A stretch of 64,000 nt of DNA from Bugulina stolonifera (lineage: Eukaryota > Bryozoa > Gymnolaemata > Cheilostomatida > Bugulidae): contig OW285190.1 of assembly GCA_935421135.1 (NCBI GenBank), positions 1,240,001 to 1,304,000 on the forward strand. The letters are read 5' to 3'. Each line of letters begins with the position of its first letter. The first letter of the stretch is position 1. A program made the position numbers and the translations under genes. Positions 59,092 through 64,000 of this stretch are shown here, one piece after another. The notes under the pieces were generated by a model. The model had not been told where the DNA came from and did no database searches. It saw only the letters and a list, made by a program, of their open reading frames with translations.

Positions 59092-59894
59092 TGTAATGGT
59101 TCAGGACATTTGTATATACGACTCCAGTCACCCTGATGGACCTTATAGCACCCTAAGTGCCTAGTAGTTGCCACAGCACTGCTCATCTAACACTTGTTCT
59201 CTTGCACTTAGCTGTTTTGATACTCATACCTACATTGTTATGCATGTCTAACCATACACTGGTAATTACATATCAATTACATACTTGTATAAAGCATTCC
59301 TGAATCATTATACTGCTTTTTATACCCATGTAAAGAGGCCCGACCTCTCAAAAATACTTGATTTTGTATATGATCTAGATGATTTTAAGCATCTTTTGTC
59401 AAACCCGACCTATTTTGAGTCGGCCTTCGGGCTTCCGGCTGCCATATTGTTGTGCAATTTCCGGACGACCCTACGCCGTCTTTTTATGACACTACGTCGA
59501 CCTTTTTACCGGAGCCTCCTCCGGAAGTTCTATTACTATATAAACAGCATTGTTTTCATGCTTGTTATCTTAGTTCATGCTTGGATCTCAATAAAGACAC
59601 TTCTATACTTATATATAGAGACTTTCACTTCGTAGATAGGTCATTCTAGTTGTTAAGGTCCTTGACCTTGCAACACGAACTGCCTACTACATATGTAGGT
59701 CGGATCACCCTCTTTCTCAGTATAGCAAACAAGCATTGACTCGGGATCATATGGGTCGTCTTTGACAGTTCTTGGACTACTAGTACCTGTTAATCTTTCA
59801 TGTAATGAGAAGGCCTAGCACCACTCATAGGCACTTCACTTTGGACTCGAGAGTCGTCTTAGGACGACAGTACCAAAACCCAAAAACCATTACA
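59092..59894 (+). mobile_element. Solo LTR, long subtype (803 bp)
   Basis: TGTAATGG...CCATTACA with ATAT on both sides, inserted in the 18-bp array. In plus orientation it has TATATAAA at 59537-59544 and AATAAA at 59590-59595. Unlike the copies at 15597 and 20270 it retains ~100 bp near the U3 start (GGACATTTGTATATACGACT ... CACCCTAAGTGCC), as does the 3' LTR at 60578-61384. Confidence 0.93.
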
Positions 59895-60152
59895 ATATTA
59901 CAGTACATGTACTACGTTATATTACAGTACTACGTTATATTACAGTACTATGTTATATTACAGTACTATATTATATTACAGTACTATATTATATTACAGT
60001 ACTATATTATATTACAGTACTATGTTATATTACAGTACTATGTTATATTACAGTACCATGTTATATTACAGTACTATATTATATTACAGTACTATATTAT
60101 AATTACAGTACTATGTTATATTACAGTAATATGTTATATTACAGTGCTATAT
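59895..60152 (+). repeat. Continuation of the 18-bp minisatellite
   Basis: Same TATATTATATTACAGTAC unit as before the LTR, confirming that the LTR landed inside the array. Confidence 0.94.
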
Positions 60153-60577
60153 TCAGGGTTGGGAATCGCCAATAGCATTCGATATTCGATGGCAATTTTC
60201 GTTGGTCTATCCACCATCGGTTCCACCTAATTGTTGGTTTCCAACAAAGCCATCGAAATGCATGTATTCGTTGGTTTTATAGGGTTGCAGCTGCATTCGA
60301 TTGTCACTAAACTGCTAATTGATCTGCTAGTAATGTTTAGTACAGGAAATAAATAAAAAGCCTAGTAGCTTAGTTCTTATCTTTTTAATGAAAAAATAAT
60401 AGCCTCTATTTGCAAGCTAGGATGAAATGTGAGTGGCTAGCAATAAATAAGAAATAATAGCCTGGTATTTCTGGCTAAGATTTGCTGTACACATAAATAT
60501 TTGGAGGCTAAAAAGAAACATAAAGGTAGAGGAGATAACTCTGAGCTATGAGAAAATGCAAATAAAACTGGTAATAT
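60153..60577. other. Possible truncated hAT-like element
   Basis: It starts CAGGGTTGGGAATCGCCAAT, a typical hAT-style end, but no matching right end is seen before the LTR at 60578. Internal CATTCGATATTCGATGG-like words recur. Weakly supported. Confidence 0.35.
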
Positions 60578-61384
60578 TGTAATGGTTTCTGTGATTTGGT
60601 GCGGTCGTCCTTGGACGACTATCGACCCAGAAATGAAGTGCCTATGAGTGGTAATAGGACTTCGCATTACATGAAAGATCGAGCGGTCTCAGTAGCCCAA
60701 ATACTACCAAAGACGACCCATCTGATCTCAAGTCCGACCTTCAGACTATACAGTGAAAGAGAGTAGTTCAACCTAGTAGGCGGTTCGCAAAGCGAATGAC
60801 CTAGTAAAAGGAAGAGAAAGTCCCTGTATCAAGTATAGATGTGTCTTTATTGAAAGCCAAGTGTAGACTGAGACAATGAACAGTAAAACAGTGCCCTTTA
60901 TATAGTATAAGGACTTCCGGCCGACGTGACGTCGGGAAAAGATGACGTGTGGTCGTCCGGAAGTTGCGCAACAAGATGGCCGCCGGAAGCCCGACGGCCG
61001 ACCCAAAATAGGTCGGGTTCTACAAAAGTTGCTTATAATGGTCCAATTCATGTACAAAATGAATATCAATGGATTCTGAGAGGTCGGGCCTCTGTACATG
61101 GGTATAAAAGGCATAAAAAGGACTTAGTGACATTCATGTGACTATGTACAACAACATATAGTAAGATACATGAATAAGGAATGAGCATAAACACATGGAG
61201 ACATGTATATAGACGGTAATTAAGTACTTTGAACATGCAATGCAGTTAAAGGTAAGTATACGAGCACTAATTGTGAGAATGTTAGTGTCAGGTGAGTAGC
61301 GCTGTAACAACTACTAGGCACTTAGGGTGCGGTGGAGCTTCGTCCGGGAGTTGGGGTCGTATACAAATGTCCTGTACCATCACA
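60578..61384 (-). mobile_element. 3' LTR of an LTR retroelement (807 bp)
   Basis: TGTAATGG...CCATCACA, minus orientation, preceded by ATAT on the left. On the coding strand a purine tract (AAGGATCGGGGGG) ends two bases before the LTR start, as expected of a polypurine tract. The LTR holds TATATAAA, AATAAA, CCGGAAG and AAGATGGCCGCC motifs. The upstream partner LTR lies beyond the window. The ORF stop codon lies inside the first bases of this LTR. Confidence 0.92.
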
Positions 61385-64000
61385 TAGCCCCCCGATCCTT
61401 GGCACTATCTCTTCGAGTATGTCTAAGGATCTGCTCCGTGAGCCGTTGGTGGAGGGATATTTCGTCCTGTACGGCTTCCGTCTGCTGGACTATAGTAAGC
61501 CGGTCTCTAACATGTGAGTGAAGAAGTCTCTGCTGGAGTATGTGCAGTTGGTGCCTGAGGCGTCCGAGACGATTGTTTAAAGTGGCACACAATCGTTCTC
61601 TTTCCTTCTGGAATTCTGCTGTAGGGGTGCGGGACTCAAGAGATTTCTTTGTGTTTTTAGTATCTGGAGGGCTGGTCGACAATGGGACGGCCTTGTCTGA
61701 TCCGGTTCTAGCCTTAGGCGGCCGGGGCCGACGTTTGGGTATGTCGTAAGTATCAGTCCCTCTGTGGTCCAAGGCTGGAGGGTCCATACGAGTCTGTGGT
61801 CGCTTTGGACTGCCTAGTCGCTCCCAGGGCGACTTTCTTTTACTTGTTTTCTTTGGGGCAGGAGGAGGTGTCAGTCGCACCACTGCTGCTCTGGCTTCAG
61901 CTTCTGGAGGAGCTGGTATAGTGAAAGGTTTTGGTCCTACGTCTGCTGGGATACATGAGGGGTAAGCGACCCTCTTGTCGAGCTTCATCGCCTTGAGGAA
62001 AAACTGGAACATGTGGGAATCCACTTCATACTGGATGGCTCCGTGGCCTGTCTGGCTTTGGTGCCGATAGACAGTCTCTGCATCACGGGCGCTGACTCCA
62101 CAGGAACAGAAGAACTGGGTAAAGTGTTGGCGTGTGTGAGCCTTGATGGTATTCTCCGTCCCTTCTAGCTTACATAGTCGACAATAGGAGTTCCTTCCTT
62201 TACATCGGGCTGTCCGACGTATATCACTACTGGTCCGTGGAGAGATCCAGCAAAGTTGAGACTGCGGCATAGGCGTCTCTGGAGAGGTCTCTATAAGAGA
62301 AAGTGTAGATACAAGAGGTTGATCATTTAGATTATCAATGTTTGCGTGGGCCGAGTCGTCTTCGTCACCCGACTCAGTCACATGGTGTACAATGTCATTA
62401 GAGTACATATGCATGTCCGAGGTCGTCCCGGAGGGGAGGCAGTACATGTCCGAGTCGGTTAGGACGGTATCGTCCCGAAGTACCGAAGATACTTCAGTAT
62501 GACCCGACCCGACTGGCACGACCTCATCCCTCGAGGAGTTCCCGAGATCAGCATATAAGTCGTCGTCGTCCAAAAGTAACAGTACCTCGTCCAAGTCTAT
62601 TGGCTCACCTGGCAAGTCCATGAGTAGGCCGACTAGGGAGGGCACCGTCCTTGTTGAGGAGTCTCGAATAGAGTACTCTGTTGTCCGACTAGGTGTTGAC
62701 TGAGTGGTGGTGGTGAAGGTACTGGGGGATCCATCTGGATCCTGGCCTTTTATAGGTGTGGGGGCTGCCCTGGTTCTCCTTCTGGTGTGCGACGTTATGT
62801 CTGCAATAGCTGGCTTCTCACCATGTAGTAGGGCTACGTTGCGGCGGAAGTGCACTTGTCTGACCCCGGTTGTTAGATCTATTTTGATCTCAAGGTTGTC
62901 TGGGTCACCGGATCTGTCTATTGAATTGGGGAGTAAACACGGGCCTGGCCGTGTCGGCCTACGACAGGTAGTCGTCTGGGCAGCCCATTTGTGATGAATT
63001 CTTTCTAGTATAACCTCTGGGGGTCGGCCTCGCTTCCACCGGGCCTTCCTCTTGTATGATAGGGGTCTGTGTTCCCTAGTGTAGGGCGTAAGCATCCGGA
63101 CGTAGGAGGGTCTACCTTTTGAACCTCTGCCCCAGTCGGGCGGCGGGAATATCGGGTGCTGGAAATAGTCGACAGCACCTTCCTCGAGGCGGTTTGTGCC
63201 TTGTCTACGCTCCTGGATGCGCGGCTTTTTAGCCTGTCGGCCCTGGTCCTCTACTTGCCTCTTTTTCTTCGCTGTTCCTCCCTCGGCTTCTAGCCCCCCT
63301 ATCGGGTGGCCAGGACGTCGGCATTGTACTTCGACGTCATGCGGAGTTGTACTGGGCGGTAATGATCCTTTTCCTCCCTCGGCCCTGGATCCTCTGTTGG
63401 GGTGTCCTTGACGTCGGCATTGATCATCGACGTCGGGCGCAGGTGTACTAAGTGATGAGCTTCCCGTTCCTCCCTCGGCCCTGGATCCTCTGTGGGGGTG
63501 TCCTTGACGTCGGCATGAGTCATCGACGTCGGGCGGAGGCGTACTAGGCTTCATCTCAGGCATCGTCCTCAATGTATAAGGGCTTCCCGTTCTATTGACA
63601 CACGGCCATTGATCTCGGCTGGTGTATACCTTAGCGGTATGGCAGTTCACAGAGCACTTGTGTTTAGTCAGGTAGGGCATCCCTAGGACGCCATCTTCTG
63701 GTATGGAGCCGATGAGGAACAGTTCTTGGCTAAAGGTACGACCGACTACCATAGGTAGCCTTACCATTCCCTCGAACCTGAGAGTCGAGCCGTCGGCCAT
63801 CTTGCCATATGGCTGACTTACTGGTAGGACCTCTAGGTCGGGTCTCTGCAGCTTCTTCAGGATGCGGGGTGATATTAGGTTGGTCGTACAGCCCGTGTCC
63901 AAGAGTAGGGTTACATCTTGGCTACATAGTCGTCCTTGTATGTACAGGCTAGGTACATGCGGCTTTACATACGTCACTTGAGTCACTGTTTTAGAAGGGG
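61380..64000 (-). CDS. LTR-retroelement ORF: retropepsin, Cys/His fingers, coiled coil (5' partial)
   Basis: One uninterrupted minus-strand frame of more than 870 codons, open to the window edge. Residues are numbered from a GTG at 63986. Residues 12-110 form a retroviral-type aspartic protease: LLLDTGCTTNLIS (catalytic DTG at 30-32), then LIGSIPEDGVLGMPYL. Three ~30-residue repeats follow (about 148-240, each with PDVDDxCRRQGHP). A long Ser/Thr/Pro- and acidic-rich linker comes next, then paired Cys/His fingers (C602-x2-C605-x11-H617-x3-H621; C627-x-C629-x12-H642-x5-H648). The C-terminus (about 795-855) is a Gln/Arg/Leu-rich helical segment. The frame stops at the LTR, so reverse transcriptase, RNase H and integrase are absent downstream of the protease, where Ty3/gypsy elements carry them. 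It may be a gag-protease element mobilised in trans, or a new accessory fusion. It is GC-richer than its surroundings. Confidence 0.85.
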   Translation of the reverse strand, partial: PSKTVTQVTYVKPHVPSLYIQGRLCSQDVTLLLDTGCTTNLISPRILKKLQRPDLEVLPVSQPYGKMADGSTLRFEGMVRLPMVVGRTFSQELFLIGSIPEDGVLGMPYLTKHKCSVNCHTAKVYTSRDQWPCVNRTGSPYTLRTMPEMKPSTPPPDVDDSCRRQGHPHRGSRAEGGTGSSSLSTPAPDVDDQCRRQGHPNRGSRAEGGKGSLPPSTTPHDVEVQCRRPGHPIGGLEAEGGTAKKKRQVEDQGRQAKKPRIQERRQGTNRLEEGAVDYFQHPIFPPPDWGRGSKGRPSYVRMLTPYTREHRPLSYKRKARWKRGRPPEVILERIHHKWAAQTTTCRRPTRPGPCLLPNSIDRSGDPDNLEIKIDLTTGVRQVHFRRNVALLHGEKPAIADITSHTRRRTRAAPTPIKGQDPDGSPSTFTTTTQSTPSRTTEYSIRDSSTRTVPSLVGLLMDLPGEPIDLDEVLLLLDDDDLYADLGNSSRDEVVPVGSGHTEVSSVLRDDTVLTDSDMYCLPSGTTSDMHMYSNDIVHHVTESGDEDDSAHANIDNLNDQPLVSTLSLIETSPETPMPQSQLCWISPRTSSDIRRTARCKGRNSYCRLCKLEGTENTIKAHTRQHFTQFFCSCGVSARDAETVYRHQSQTGHGAIQYEVDSHMFQFFLKAMKLDKRVAYPSCIPADVGPKPFTIPAPPEAEARAAVVRLTPPPAPKKTSKRKSPWERLGSPKRPQTRMDPPALDHRGTDTYDIPKRRPRPPKARTGSDKAVPLSTSPPDTKNTKKSLESRTPTAEFQKERERLCATLNNRLGRLRHQLHILQQRLLHSHVRDRLTIVQQTEAVQDEISLHQRLTEQILRHTRRDSAKDRGAM

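Noticed and set aside
61327..63411. Plus-strand frames of 60-96 codons
   Set aside because: Antisense shadows of the intact retroelement ORF.

Overview
The window reads as nuclear DNA of an early-branching marine invertebrate. A demosponge-like animal is my guess, at low confidence. The evidence is: AT-rich DNA, many short coding exons with GT-AG introns, standard-code animal gene families (SEC14L, MPV17, MTHFS, Spinster, collagen/EGF), tRNA-headed SINEs, hAT- and pogo-type MITEs, LINE relics and one family of LTR elements. The palindrome TACATGTA is very common. No bacterial, organellar or CRISPR features were found.

Host genes in order. 1248-10816 (+) is the 3' part of a SEC14-like lipid-transfer protein (CRAL-TRIO plus GOLD, 8 exons, 5' end outside the window). 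15138-18760 (+) is a complete 4-exon MPV17/PMP22-family membrane protein of 214 aa. 24285-29009 (+) is a complete 4-exon, 474-aa basic Ser/Arg-rich protein with a C-terminal membrane anchor and SILK-like plus RVxF-like PP1 docking motifs; I do not recognise its family. 31719-32704 (-) is a complete 3-exon 5-formyltetrahydrofolate cyclo-ligase of 199 aa. 45518-52999 (+) is a complete 11-exon Spinster-family MFS transporter of 493 aa. 54105-58703 (+) is the 5' part of a secreted protein with signal peptide, 50 unbroken Gly-X-Y triplets including an RGD, and three EGF-like modules. All exons were joined by hand. Splice phases agree across every junction, and each complete gene gives an integral number of codons.

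Most introns hold a private minisatellite with its own unit (10 to about 70 bp). In many cases the array starts at, ends at, or copies the splice junction together with a few exon bases. These arrays produce long artificial open frames on both strands that should not be called genes.

Mobile DNA. A family of ~680-810 bp LTRs (TGTAATGG...CCATTACA) occurs as three solo copies (15597-16272, 20270-20960, 59092-59894). A fourth copy, 60578-61384, is the 3' LTR of an element whose minus-strand ORF (61380-64000) has a retropepsin domain but continues as repeats, zinc fingers and coiled coil straight into the LTR, with no reverse transcriptase or integrase between. A diverged LTR lies at 43384-44134. 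Target duplications are 4 bp, ATAT or GTAT. Other mobile DNA: hAT-type MITEs with 8-bp duplications, nested pogo-type MITEs, SINEs, LINE relics, fold-back elements and two perfect inverted repeats (120 bp and 46 bp arms). The 33.4-45.5 kb stretch is almost entirely mobile and AT-rich DNA without a recognised host gene.
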